Shown here piece by piece: positions 33,914 through 42,241 of a stretch of 64,000 nt of DNA (positions are counted from its first letter, which is position 1; every line of letters begins with the position of its first letter). This stretch comes from Streptomyces phaeofaciens. Its GTDB lineage: Bacteria > Actinomycetota > Actinomycetes > Streptomycetales > Streptomycetaceae. The notes beneath the pieces were generated by a model. The model was not told where the DNA came from and did not search any database. It saw only the letters and a list, made by a program, of their open reading frames with translations. A program made the translations under genes and the position numbers. The stretch spans positions 62,001 to 126,000 of the forward strand of contig NZ_BMSA01000014.1 in assembly GCF_014648915.1 (NCBI RefSeq). Direction: 5' to 3'.

Positions 33914-34840
33914 ATGGCACTGCCGGACGAGTTCCACGACATCGCCAAGCGCGTCAGCAACTGGGGGCGCTGGGGCGCCGACGACGAGATCGGCACCCTC
34001 AACCTGATCACCGACGAGGTCGTGCGCCGGGCGGCCGGGGAGGTGCGTACGGGGCGACGCGTCCCGCTGGCCCTCCCGCTGCGGGAGGACGGCGTGCAGA
34101 CCGGGATGATCCCGGGACGGGTCAACCCGCTGCACGCGATGGTGCAGATCAACCAGGAGATCTTCGGACCGGGCACGGTGGCGTGCAGCGACGACGCCGT
34201 GACGATGGGCCTCCAGGCGGCCACCCACTGGGACGCGCTGACCCATGTCTCGCACTCCGGGAAGCTCTACAACGGCCGCCCGGCCTCCTCCATCACCCCG
34301 CACGGCGGCGCGGAGTTCGGCGGCATCGACAAGGCGCGGCACATCGTCTCGCGCGGGGTCCTCCTGGACGTGGCACGTGCGCGTGGCGTCGACCGGCTGG
34401 CCGGCGGGCACGCGGTCACCCCCGAGGACCTGGACGCGGCGGAGGAACTGGCCGGCACACGCGTGCGCGCCGGGGACATCGTGCTCGTCAGGACCGGGCA
34501 GATCCAGCTCTACCTGGCCGGCGACAAGCACGGGTACGGCTACCCCTCGCCCGGACTCTCGATCCGTACGCCGGAGTGGTTCCACGCGCGCGACGTGGCC
34601 GCCGTGGCCAACGACACGCTCACGTTCGAGATCTTCCCGCCGGAGATCGAGAACCTGTGGCTGCCGGTGCACGCGCTCGACCTGGTGGAGATGGGGATGA
34701 TCCAGGGCCAGAACTGGAATCTCGAAGAGTTGTCCACAGCCTGTGGACAAGCGGGCCGCCACAGCTTCCTGCTGTCGGCGATGCCCGAGCCGTTCGTCGG
34801 CGGCACGGGAACTCCGGTGGCCCCCGTGGCCGTTCTCTGA
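33914..34840 (+). CDS. Cyclase-family (kynurenine-formamidase-like) hydrolase
   Basis: A 308-residue protein of the cyclase/KynB family. It has NWGRWGADDEIGTLN near the start, then the metal-binding motif THWDALTHVSHSGKLYNG (HxxxDxxxH-like) and DIVLVRTGQ. The C-terminal part contains ALDLVEMGMIQGQNWNLEEL. Members hydrolyse cyclic amides, lactones or related ring compounds with a bound metal. GGGGAGG precedes ATG 33914. Divergent from the SDR operon with shared operators, so probably a hydrolytic step in the same route. Confidence 0.83.
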   Translation: MALPDEFHDIAKRVSNWGRWGADDEIGTLNLITDEVVRRAAGEVRTGRRVPLALPLREDGVQTGMIPGRVNPLHAMVQINQEIFGPGTVACSDDAVTMGLQAATHWDALTHVSHSGKLYNGRPASSITPHGGAEFGGIDKARHIVSRGVLLDVARARGVDRLAGGHAVTPEDLDAAEELAGTRVRAGDIVLVRTGQIQLYLAGDKHGYGYPSPGLSIRTPEWFHARDVAAVANDTLTFEIFPPEIENLWLPVHALDLVEMGMIQGQNWNLEELSTACGQAGRHSFLLSAMPEPFVGGTGTPVAPVAVL

Positions 34841-34888
34841 ATCCCCGCGACCGACGGCCGCCCTCCTGGGGCCCGTCCCGCATACGTT

Positions 34889-34941
34889 GGATGGCGGCGC
34901 GCCGCTGCCCGCCCCGAGCACGGCACCGCGCGCCGCCATCC
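34889..34941 (+). terminator. Hairpin terminator after the cyclase gene
   Basis: A perfect 13-bp stem, GGATGGCGGCGCG at 34889-34901 with its complement at 34929-34941 and a 27-nt loop, 48 nt after the stop. Confidence 0.65.
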
Positions 34942-35122
34942 CACTCCGGCGTACCCGCCCCGATTCCCCTCCGGCCCTGAGGGAGTCGACGCCGAATCAC
35001 GACCCGCGCTCGACAAGGGCCTCCGTCACCGAGGCCCTCGCCGTCCCCTCACGGCGAATCGCTGCCACAAGCGTGATCAAACGGACACGTCGCGTCAACA
35101 CCTGAAAGAGGATTTATTGCTT

Positions 35123-35560
35123 ATGTCCGATTCATCACGGGCGCGCACGGAAGCACATCCGGGCGCATCCCGACCACTCCCGACCGAACCGACAGCGCTT
35201 TCTGCAACGGTGCACCGCGACGCGACGGCGCGCGACCTCGACACACACCCCTCTCGGGGCCCAGCCCTCACAGCGCGGAGCCTCCCGGCATACGGCGCCC
35301 GGCCGCCCCGACGGACGGCGCCCGACCTCCCCGGCAGGGCACGGCACTCAACGCCCGGCCACCTCGGCAGGCACGACGCTCGGCCGGCACGGCGCTCGGC
35401 AGGCACGGCGCTCGGGAGGCACGACGCTCGGCAGGCACGGCGCTCGGCGCGGGGCCTGCCTGCCCGGCGCGCACGGAGCCCGTCGCACGGCCTCCCCGGC
35501 GCAGACCCGCGCCCGCGCCCCGCCGCCCGTCACACCACCTCGAAGGCAAACCCCTCGTAG
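35123..35560 (+). CDS. Doubtful low-complexity ORF
   Basis: ATG 35123 follows AGGA at about 9 nt and opens 145 codons (MSDSSRARTEAHPGASRP at the start). The second half is Arg/Ala/His-rich and comes from 15-bp DNA repeats (GGCACGACGCTCGGC-like, about 35365-35450). Third codon positions early in the ORF are much less GC-rich than in neighbouring genes, and its end overlaps the convergent HATPase gene. It may be non-coding; apart from the terminator, nothing else is seen between 34841 and 35529. Confidence 0.25.
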   Translation: MSDSSRARTEAHPGASRPLPTEPTALSATVHRDATARDLDTHPSRGPALTARSLPAYGARPPRRTAPDLPGRARHSTPGHLGRHDARPARRSAGTALGRHDARQARRSARGLPARRARSPSHGLPGADPRPRPAARHTTSKANPS

Positions 35561-36018
35561 GTCGGCGTCCGGTACACCGCGCTCCCGTGGTCGGCCGTCT
35601 CCTCACAGGGCCGCGCGCACCGGTCCAGTTCGCACCAGATCCGCTTGCCGCCTCCCTCGACGCTCCAGCCCCAGCGGTCCGCGAGGCCGTCGACGAGGGC
35701 GAGACCCCGGCCGTTGGTGGCCTCGTCGCCCGCACAGCGGGGCACGGGGGCCCGCTCGCTGCTGTCGGCCACCTCGAGGCGGACGGTGGCCTCCCCGTCG
35801 CCGCCGGGGCCCGGCAGGGACAGCCGCAGCACGGCCGGACGCCCGGTGTGCACCACGGCGTTGGTGACCAGTTCGGAGACGAGCAGGATGAGGGTCTCGG
35901 CGAGCGGCTCGTCGACCCCTATCCCGGCCCCGGCGAGGCGCGAACGGGCCCACCTCCGGGCGCGCCCCACCTCAGCGGGGTCGGGCCGGATCTCCAGCTG
36001 CACTTGAAGCACCTGCAC
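35530..36018 (-). CDS. HATPase (anti-sigma/SpoIIAB-like) ATP-binding protein
   Basis: A 162-residue GHKL protein with an intact N box (LVSELVTNAVVHTG), the G1 region EVADSSERAPV and G2-like NGRGLALVDGLADRWG. This family is abundant in Streptomyces and usually acts as an anti-sigma kinase or related switch. GTG at 36018. Unlike the protein at 15647, the ATP-site residues are conserved. No obvious partner is adjacent. Confidence 0.85.
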   Translation of the reverse strand: MQVLQVQLEIRPDPAEVGRARRWARSRLAGAGIGVDEPLAETLILLVSELVTNAVVHTGRPAVLRLSLPGPGGDGEATVRLEVADSSERAPVPRCAGDEATNGRGLALVDGLADRWGWSVEGGGKRIWCELDRCARPCEETADHGSAVYRTPTYEGFAFEVV

Positions 36019-36244
36019 CGCTCACACCATCCGAACCGGCGGACACATGGCCGTGCGCCACGCAAGCCACGCTAGCCGCGTGCGCACCATGACGACGAGA
36101 GCCACGATCGTAGCCATTTTCTGCATGGCCAGAACAACAGCCAGAGGCAGGGTGACGGAACGTGAATCCCTTACGAGACAGCTTGGTTGACGTACAGTCA
36201 CCTCAACAAGCGCTTCGGGCATATTCCAGCGCGAAGGAGTACTC

Positions 36245-36436
36245 GTGCGGCATACTGTGCGACGCTCGCCCAAGGGAGTCGAACAGACGGGGTCCAGACG
36301 CCCGTCCGCCCTGCGAGTGACGGCGCGCACCGCCGGATCCGGCACCGCCCCAGGGGCACCGCCGGCATGGCTCGTCCTCGGAACCACTCGCATCCCACAG
36401 AAGGTACCGGAGCACCCCGCCGACTCCGGGCCGTGA
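36245..36436 (+). CDS. Possible small basic protein
   Basis: GTG 36245 is preceded by AAGGAG at 6 nt and opens 63 codons (MRHTVRRSPKGVEQTGSRRP at the start). A TTGACG hexamer at 36187 could be a -35. No family is recognised, and the codon bias is only moderate. It is the best candidate in the 580-bp gap between the HATPase and the acyl-CoA dehydrogenase genes; otherwise that gap shows nothing. Confidence 0.3.
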   Translation: MRHTVRRSPKGVEQTGSRRPSALRVTARTAGSGTAPGAPPAWLVLGTTRIPQKVPEHPADSGP

Positions 36437-36598
36437 CGGGTCACGCATCGGACACAACCCGATATCGACGTTCCACATCAACGCTCCGTGATTCCGGTAT
36501 GCCACAATCCGCGACACCCGTACGGCTGTCCGGGCCGCTCGTCGGCCGTCCCCGCCGAGCGGCCGGCCCCCGGCCCGCCGGTGACCGGCCGGGGCCCG

Positions 36599-37477
36599 CT
36601 AGCGGCCCGCCCCGGACAGCAGCTCCCGCGCGAGCAGTTCCTCGCTCTCGGCCCCGCCACCCGCACGGCGGGCGCGCACCCAGGCCCGTTTCAGCAGGAG
36701 ATGGACGTCCGCCTCCCAGGTGAACCCCATGCCGCCGTGCACCTGGAGACAGTCCCGGGCGCCCCGTACGGCGGCGTCGTCGGCGAGGAGGCGGGCGGCC
36801 GCGATGTCGGCCGGGTCGGCGGTGACGGCGGCCGCGTAGACCGCCGCGCGGGCCACCTCGACCCGCGCCAGGAGTTCCGCGCACAGGTGCTTGACGGCCT
36901 GGAAGGCCCCGATCGGCTGCCCGAACTGCTGCCGGGTCCGCGCGTGTTGCACGGCCAGCTCGCACGCGCGCGTGGCCGTGCCGAGCTGCTCGGCGGCGGT
37001 GAGCAGGACGGCCACGGGGTCCGGGGTGTCCGACGCGGGCACCCGGTGCAGTGGCGTCAGCGGGTCCACCGACCGCAGCGGCACGGCGTCCACGGCGTCC
37101 CCGAGCACGACGTCGGCCGCCGCCCGCCACTCCAGCAGCCCGCCGCCGTCGGCGGCCGCCACGACCGTCTCCCCCTCGGCCGCGCCGGGCACGTTCCCGG
37201 CCGCGAGGTGGGTGGCCACCAGCGGCCCCGGCAACAGGGCCCGGCCCGCCTCCTCGAACATCAACACCGCCTCGGGCAGCCCGAGTCCGACCCCGCCCGC
37301 CGTCTCCGGCAGCCGCAGCGCGAAGAACCCGGCCGTGCCCAGCTCCCGCCAGAGCGCCCGGTCGAGCCCCGGCCGCTCCACGGCCGCCCGCAGCGCCTCC
37401 CGGCCGAACCGCCGGGCGAGCAGCTCGCGCACCCCGCTCCGCAACGCCCGCTGGTCGTCGGTCAATTGAAAACGCAC
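36599..37477 (-). CDS. Acyl-CoA dehydrogenase, ChsE1-like short subunit
   Basis: A 292-residue acyl-CoA dehydrogenase, shorter than the usual 380. It has ALRLPETAGGVGLGLPEAV, RTRQQFGQPIGAFQAVKHL and VHGGMGFTWEADVHLLLKRAW. It is the partner type for the adjacent 376-residue dehydrogenase (53-bp gap), forming a probable alpha2beta2 enzyme as in FadE28-FadE29. GTG at 37477 has AAGGGG about 7 nt upstream. It is third in the amidohydrolase operon. Confidence 0.85.
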   Translation of the reverse strand: MRFQLTDDQRALRSGVRELLARRFGREALRAAVERPGLDRALWRELGTAGFFALRLPETAGGVGLGLPEAVLMFEEAGRALLPGPLVATHLAAGNVPGAAEGETVVAAADGGGLLEWRAAADVVLGDAVDAVPLRSVDPLTPLHRVPASDTPDPVAVLLTAAEQLGTATRACELAVQHARTRQQFGQPIGAFQAVKHLCAELLARVEVARAAVYAAAVTADPADIAAARLLADDAAVRGARDCLQVHGGMGFTWEADVHLLLKRAWVRARRAGGGAESEELLARELLSGAGR

Positions 37478-37530
37478 GTCACCACCCCTTTCGCCGGCCG
37501 CCCGGACCGCACGGCCCCCGACATGGCCCG

Positions 37531-38661
37531 TCACCGCCCCTTCGGCAGCCCCAGGATCCGTTCCGCCACGATGTTCCGCTGGATCTGGGAGGTACCGGCC
37601 GCGATGGTGTACGACAGCGAGGAGAGCCGGTCGAGCACCCAGGGGCGGTCGAGGTCGAGGGCCTCGTCGCCCAGGACGTCGGCGGCGGTGTCGTACAGCT
37701 CCTGACGCGCGTGCGAGTACCTGAGTTTGAAGACCGAACCCCCGACGCCGGGCACCCCGCCGGCCGAGGCCTCGCTCACGTTCCACTGCGTGAGCCGCCA
37801 CAGGGCGCGGAACTCGGCGTCCAGCAGGCCGAGCCGCCGCCGGAGCGCCGGATCGTCCCAGCGGCCGTTGCGCCGTGCCTCGCGGGCCAGTTCGCCGAGC
37901 ACGCGGCGGCAGGCGACGACCTCCCCCACGAACGCCGTGCCGCGCTCGAAGGAGAGCGTCACCATGGTCACGCGCCAGCCGTCGTTCTCGTCCCCCACCC
38001 GGTGGGCGACCGGCACCCGCACCTCGTCGAGGAACACCTCGGCGAACTCGGCGGACCCGGCGAGCGTCCGCAGCGGCCGCACGGTCACCCCGGGCGCGTC
38101 CATCCGCATGGCCAGCCAGGTGATGCCCCGGTGCTTGGCGGCCGTCGGGTCGGTGCGCACGAGCAGCTCGCACCAGTCGGCGACCTCGGCGTGCGAGGTC
38201 CAGATCTTGGATCCGCTCACCACGTAGTCGTCGCCGTCGCGCCACGCGCGTGTGCGCAGCGACGCGAGGTCGGAGCCGGCGTCCGGCTCGCTGAACCCCT
38301 GGCACCACACCTCCTCGCCGCGCAGGATCGGCGGCAGCCAGCGGGCCCGCTGTCCGGCGCTGCCCTCGGCGGCGATGGTCGGGCCCGCGTGCAGCAGCCC
38401 GACGAAGTTGGCGCCCACGTAGGGCGCGCCGGCCCGCTCGGTCTCCTCCAGGAAGATCAGCCGTACGGTGGGGGCGGCCGCCCAGTGCACGTCGGCGTAC
38501 CCGGCGTCGTACAGCGTCCGCTGCCAGCCGAGGTCGTGGGCGCGGCGGCCCGGCCAGTCGTCCGGGGACGGCTTCGGCGGGAGGGTGGGCAGTACCTTGC
38601 CCAGCCACTCCCGCAGCCGCGCGCGGAACTCGGCGTCCTCGGGGGTGTCCGCGAGGTCCAT
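37531..38661 (-). CDS. Acyl-CoA dehydrogenase, ChsE2-like subunit
   Basis: A 376-residue dehydrogenase with WCQGFSEPDAGSDLASLRTRA, KIWTSHAEVADWCELLVRT and the C-terminal IAAGTSQIQRNIVAERILGLPKG. Its pairing subunit follows immediately. Together with the amidohydrolase upstream (10-bp gap) it forms one operon behind the operator at 39909. The substrate is likely a CoA ester of a cyclic or branched acid; this rests on family resemblance. Confidence 0.88.
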   Translation of the reverse strand: MDLADTPEDAEFRARLREWLGKVLPTLPPKPSPDDWPGRRAHDLGWQRTLYDAGYADVHWAAAPTVRLIFLEETERAGAPYVGANFVGLLHAGPTIAAEGSAGQRARWLPPILRGEEVWCQGFSEPDAGSDLASLRTRAWRDGDDYVVSGSKIWTSHAEVADWCELLVRTDPTAAKHRGITWLAMRMDAPGVTVRPLRTLAGSAEFAEVFLDEVRVPVAHRVGDENDGWRVTMVTLSFERGTAFVGEVVACRRVLGELAREARRNGRWDDPALRRRLGLLDAEFRALWRLTQWNVSEASAGGVPGVGGSVFKLRYSHARQELYDTAADVLGDEALDLDRPWVLDRLSSLSYTIAAGTSQIQRNIVAERILGLPKGR

Positions 38662-38671
38662 TAGCCGGCCG

Positions 38672-39865
38672 TCACCGGTCGAGGTCCAGGTCCAGCATGC
38701 GGATGGCGTTGCCCCGCATCAGCTTGTAGACCGTCTCGTCGTCGAGGCCCTTGACGTGGTCGAGGGCGACCTCCTTGGTGTGCGGGAAGGTCGAGTCGAC
38801 GTGCGGGTAGTCGGTCTCGAAGGTCGCGTTGTCCCGCCCGACGACGTCCAGCGAGGCGACCCCGTGCTTGTCGCGGAAGAAGCAGCAGTACATCTGCCGG
38901 TAGTAGTACGTCGACGGCGGCTCGGGGATCAGGTCGCGGACGCCGCCCCACGCGCGGTGCTCCTCCCACACGTCGTCGGCGCGCTCCAGGGCGTACGGGA
39001 TCCAGCCCATCTGGCCCTCGGAGTAGGCGAGTTTCAGCCGCGGGAAGCGCACCAGGACCCCGCTGAAGAGGTAGTCCATCATCGAGGCCATGGCGTTGTT
39101 GAAGGACAGGGACGCCTGGACGGCGGGGGGCGCGTCGGGGGAGGCGGCGGGCATCTGGGACGACGAGCCGATGTGCATGTTGACGACCGTCCCGGTCTCC
39201 TCGCACACCGCGAAGAACGGATCCCAGTGGCCGGAGTGGATGGACGGCAGCCCGAGGTGGGTCGGGATCTCGGAGAAGGTCACCGCGCGCACCCCGCGGG
39301 CCGCGTTGCGCCGGATCTCGGCGACCGCCAGGCCGATGTCCCACAGCGGGATCAGGCAGAGCGGGATGAGCCGTCCGCCGCTGTCCCCGCACCACTCCTC
39401 GACCATCCAGTCGTTGTAGGCGCGCACACAGGCCAGTGCGACCTCCTTGTCGTGCGCCTCGGCGAAGGTCTGCCCGCAGAAGCGGGGGAAGGACGGGAAG
39501 CACAGGGAGGCCTCGACGTGGTTGAGGTCCATGTCCGCGAGGCGCGCCTTGGGGTCCCAGCAGCCGCGCCGCATCTCCTGCCGGGTGATGCCCTCCAGGG
39601 TCATCTCGTCCCGGTCGAAGCCGACGGCGGCGATGTTGCGCTTGTACGGGAACTTCAGGTCCTCGTAGATCCACCAGTCGGTGGGGGTGCCGTCGGGGTC
39701 CATGCTGATCTGGTACTTCCCGGCGACGTAGGCCAGCTCCCCGATCCCGGCGGTGAGCGGCTGCGGCCCGCGGTCCCGGTACTTCTGGGGCAGCCAGGTC
39801 GCGAAGAGGTGCGCGGGCTCGATCACGTGGTCGTCGACGCTGATGATGCGGGGCAGTTCCGTCAT
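38672..39865 (-). CDS. Amidohydrolase-family (amidohydrolase 2) enzyme
   Basis: A 397-residue TIM-barrel amidohydrolase. It has ISVDDHVIEPAHLF (HxxE-type metal start in place of HxH), MHIGSSSQMP in the middle, and SEGQMGWIPYALER and NATFETDYPHVDSTFPH (HxxD) at the end. This subgroup resembles ACMSD-like decarboxylases and hydrolases found in actinobacterial aromatic and steroid loci. ATG at 39865 has GGAGGGG 5 nt upstream and overlaps the stop of a 13-codon uORF. First full gene of the operon. Confidence 0.85.
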   Translation of the reverse strand: MTELPRIISVDDHVIEPAHLFATWLPQKYRDRGPQPLTAGIGELAYVAGKYQISMDPDGTPTDWWIYEDLKFPYKRNIAAVGFDRDEMTLEGITRQEMRRGCWDPKARLADMDLNHVEASLCFPSFPRFCGQTFAEAHDKEVALACVRAYNDWMVEEWCGDSGGRLIPLCLIPLWDIGLAVAEIRRNAARGVRAVTFSEIPTHLGLPSIHSGHWDPFFAVCEETGTVVNMHIGSSSQMPAASPDAPPAVQASLSFNNAMASMMDYLFSGVLVRFPRLKLAYSEGQMGWIPYALERADDVWEEHRAWGGVRDLIPEPPSTYYYRQMYCCFFRDKHGVASLDVVGRDNATFETDYPHVDSTFPHTKEVALDHVKGLDDETVYKLMRGNAIRMLDLDLDR

Positions 39866-39903
39866 GTGTCCCCTCCGGCCTGATGTCCGTCTCCGGCGGC
39901 CAT
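39862..39903 (-). CDS. Predicted 13-residue leader peptide (uORF)
   Basis: ATG 39903 lies 5 nt from the operator and opens MAAGDGHQAGGDT. Its TGA overlaps the amidohydrolase ATG (ATGA). The layout operator-ATTCG-ATGG parallels the leaderless-type starts at 12195, 18763 and 27594, so translation may begin here and pass into the amidohydrolase. Purely inferred from geometry. Confidence 0.4.
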   Translation of the reverse strand: MAAGDGHQAGGDT

Positions 39904-39908
39904 CGAAT

Positions 39909-39923
39909 CTGATGGTCCGTCAG
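39909..39923. promoter_or_regulatory. CTGAt-N5-GTCAG operator of the amidohydrolase operon
   Basis: CTGATGGTCCGTCAG has one arm mismatch and lies upstream of the amidohydrolase-dehydrogenase operon. Confidence 0.75.
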
Positions 39924-39997
39924 ATAACGCTCTCAGGGAAGGCTAGTCCCGGGACTATGGACCGACAAGGCGACCGGCCCTACGCTCTGCCCACCAT

Positions 39998-40012
39998 CTG
40001 ACTGTCCGTCAG
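39998..40012. promoter_or_regulatory. CTGAC-N5-GTCAG operator of the second ligase gene
   Basis: CTGACTGTCCGTCAG is perfect and lies 19 bp before the GTG at 40032, which has GGGGG as ribosome-binding site. Confidence 0.78.
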
Positions 40013-40031
40013 CTACCGGCAGGGGGCCGCC

Positions 40032-41537
40032 GTGAACCAGACCGCCCACGAGCTGAGCGCGTCCCGCACCCTCTGGGACCTCCTCGCCCGCCGCGCCGCC
40101 CTCACCCCCGACGGCCCGGTCCTCCTCCAGGACGACCGGGTCCTGACCTTCGGCGGCCTCCAGGACCGCGCCGAGCGGGTCGCGGCCGGGCTGTACGGCA
40201 TGGGCGTACGTCCCGGCACGGTCGTCGCCTGGCAGCTGCCCACCCGCCTGGAGACGGCCGTGCTCTCCTTCGCGCTGGCCCGCCTGGGCGCCGTCCAGTC
40301 CCCGGTCATCCCCTTCTACCGGGACCGCGAGGTCGGCTTCGCGCTGCGCGAGTCCAGGGCGGAGTTCTTCGCGGTGCCGGGCGTCTGGCGGGGCTTCGAC
40401 CACGGCGAGATGGCCCGCAGGCTCGGCGCCAAGGGCGTCTTCGAGGCGTACGACGACCTCCCCGAGGGCGATCCGCGCGTGCTGCCCGCGCCGCCCGCCG
40501 AGGGCACCTCGGTCCGCTGGATCTACTGGACCTCGGGCACCACCTCGGACCCCAAGGGCGTGCTGCACACCGACCGTTCCCTGATCGCGGGCGGCTCGTG
40601 CCTCGCCCACGCGCTCCGGCTGACCGCCGAGGACGTGGGTTCGATGGCGTTCCCGTACGCCCATATCGCCGGCCCCGACTACACCGTGATGCTGCTGCTG
40701 TACGGCTTCCCGGCGGTGATGTTCGAGCAGTTCGCTCTGCCGGACGCGCTGGACGGGTACCGGCGGCACGGGGTGACCGTGGCGGGCGGGTCCACGGCGT
40801 TCTACTCGATGTTCCTCACCGAGCAGCGCCGGCGGCCGGGCGTCCCGGTGATCCCCTCGCTGCGGCTGCTGGCCGGCGGCGGGGCGCCGAAGCCGCCCGA
40901 GGTGTACCACGCCGTGGTCCGCGAGATGGGCGTGCAGCTCACCCACGGATACGGCATGACCGAGGTGCCGATGATCACCATGGGGGCGCCCGACGACACC
41001 GCCGAGAACCTCGCGACGACGGAGGGGCGGCCGCCGGAGGGCATGGAGATACGCATCGCCGGGGACGGGGAGGTACGGCTGCGCGGGGAGGCCGTGTGCC
41101 AGGGGTACCTGGATCCGGCGCAGACCGCGGAGGCCTTCGACGACGACGGGTTCCTGCGCACGGGGGACCTCGGGCGGCTGACCGGCTCGGGGCACCTCGT
41201 GCTCACCGGACGCCTGAAGGACGTGATCATCCGCAAGGGCGAGAACGTCTCGGCGAAGGAGATCGAGGACCTGCTGGCCGCCCACCCGGACGTCGGGGAC
41301 GTCGCGGTGATCGGGCTGCCGGACGCCGAGCGCGGGGAGCGGGTGTGCGCGGTGGTGGAACAGCCGGCAGGGGCGGGTGAGCTGACCCTGGAGGCGGTGA
41401 CGGCGTATCTGCGCGCACAGGGGCTCTCCCCGCACAAGCTGCCCGAGCGGCTGGAAGTGGTCGACGCCCTGCCCCGCAACGAGACGCTCCGCAAGATCCT
41501 GAAGTACAAGCTGCGCGAGCGCTTCTCGGCGGCGTAG
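40032..41537 (+). CDS. AMP-forming acyl-CoA ligase (cyclohexanecarboxylate-CoA ligase-like)
   Basis: A 501-residue ANL ligase with YWTSGTTSDPKGVLHTD (A3), HGYGMTEVPMITMG (A5), GFLRTGDLGRL (A7), RLKDVIIRKGENVSAKEIEDLL (A8) and the catalytic Lys region NETLRKILKYKLRE (A10). It resembles ligases for alicyclic acids. Divergent from the amidohydrolase operon, with one operator for each side. It likely activates the entry acid of that branch. Confidence 0.87.
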   Translation: MNQTAHELSASRTLWDLLARRAALTPDGPVLLQDDRVLTFGGLQDRAERVAAGLYGMGVRPGTVVAWQLPTRLETAVLSFALARLGAVQSPVIPFYRDREVGFALRESRAEFFAVPGVWRGFDHGEMARRLGAKGVFEAYDDLPEGDPRVLPAPPAEGTSVRWIYWTSGTTSDPKGVLHTDRSLIAGGSCLAHALRLTAEDVGSMAFPYAHIAGPDYTVMLLLYGFPAVMFEQFALPDALDGYRRHGVTVAGGSTAFYSMFLTEQRRRPGVPVIPSLRLLAGGGAPKPPEVYHAVVREMGVQLTHGYGMTEVPMITMGAPDDTAENLATTEGRPPEGMEIRIAGDGEVRLRGEAVCQGYLDPAQTAEAFDDDGFLRTGDLGRLTGSGHLVLTGRLKDVIIRKGENVSAKEIEDLLAAHPDVGDVAVIGLPDAERGERVCAVVEQPAGAGELTLEAVTAYLRAQGLSPHKLPERLEVVDALPRNETLRKILKYKLRERFSAA

Positions 41538-41544
41538 GAAGCGG

Positions 41545-42057
41545 CTACTCGGGGACCGTGAAATAGCGGGCGAACGCCGGGACGATCTCCGCCTCGCCGA
41601 CCTTGCCGTCCGCGTCGGTGTCGAGCGCGGCGGCGCTCGCGCGGGCCAGCTCCGCCGGGACGCCCAGGGTGATCAGCACCCGCACGGTGTCCTCGATCGT
41701 GGCCCGGCCGTCGCCGTCCGGGTCGGCGACGACCAGAGCGGCGTGCAGGAAGGGGCGGGCGATCTCGGCGAACCGGTCCGGGTTGTCGCGCAGCCGCTTG
41801 ACCGCGCCGTTCACGAACTCGTCCCGGGTGATGCGCTGGTCGCCGTCCCGGTCCGCGATGCCGGCCATGCCCTGCCAGAACGCCTCGGCGCCCGCGTACA
41901 GCGCCTGTCCCTTGTCCGACCGGGCGGCCGTGCCGAACTCGGCGAGCAGGGCCTTGGCGGCGCCGCCGAAGTCCTCGCGGTCGATGTAGCCGTTGCCGTC
42001 CTGGTCGAAGGTGGCGAACCGGCCGGCGATCCTGCGTTCGTACTCGCTGCTGACCAT
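41545..42057 (-). CDS. EF-hand calcium-binding protein (calerythrin-like)
   Basis: A 170-residue protein with four EF-hand loops: DQDGNGYIDREDF (about 19), DRDGDQRITRDEF (about 68), DPDGDGRATIEDT (about 112) and DTDADGKVGEAEI (about 146). The layout is that of prokaryotic calerythrin and Streptomyces Cab proteins, probable cytosolic Ca2+ buffers or sensors. The loops keep acidic positions 1, 3, 5 and 12, except the third, which ends in D-T. Convergent with the ligase gene. Confidence 0.9.
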   Translation of the reverse strand: MVSSEYERRIAGRFATFDQDGNGYIDREDFGGAAKALLAEFGTAARSDKGQALYAGAEAFWQGMAGIADRDGDQRITRDEFVNGAVKRLRDNPDRFAEIARPFLHAALVVADPDGDGRATIEDTVRVLITLGVPAELARASAAALDTDADGKVGEAEIVPAFARYFTVPE

Positions 42058-42241
42058 GTCTCTCGCGCCGCCTCACGTCATCACGTCGGGTTGTCTGCGG
42101 GGTGCTTCCCGGGGTGTCTCCCGGCTGGGAGCGTACGACGTCGGCGTCTCCGGGGCAGCGGGAAGGTGACGGCTGTGCCAAGACCGGGGAGATTTCGGGA
42201 CACCGTCGTGGCCGGGCGGCGGATGTGGTCGACTGTCGCCC

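Noticed and set aside
36187..36201. TTGACGTACAGTCAC in the gap before the small ORF at 36245.
   Set aside because: Only the inner GAC/GTC is palindromic; both outer arm bases differ from the CTGAC/GTCAG operator, and no catabolic gene follows.
36599..38608. An apparent 669-residue fusion of the short dehydrogenase with upstream sequence.
   Set aside because: The first half is Arg-rich shadow of the 37531 dehydrogenase; the true start at 37477 has AAGGGG upstream.
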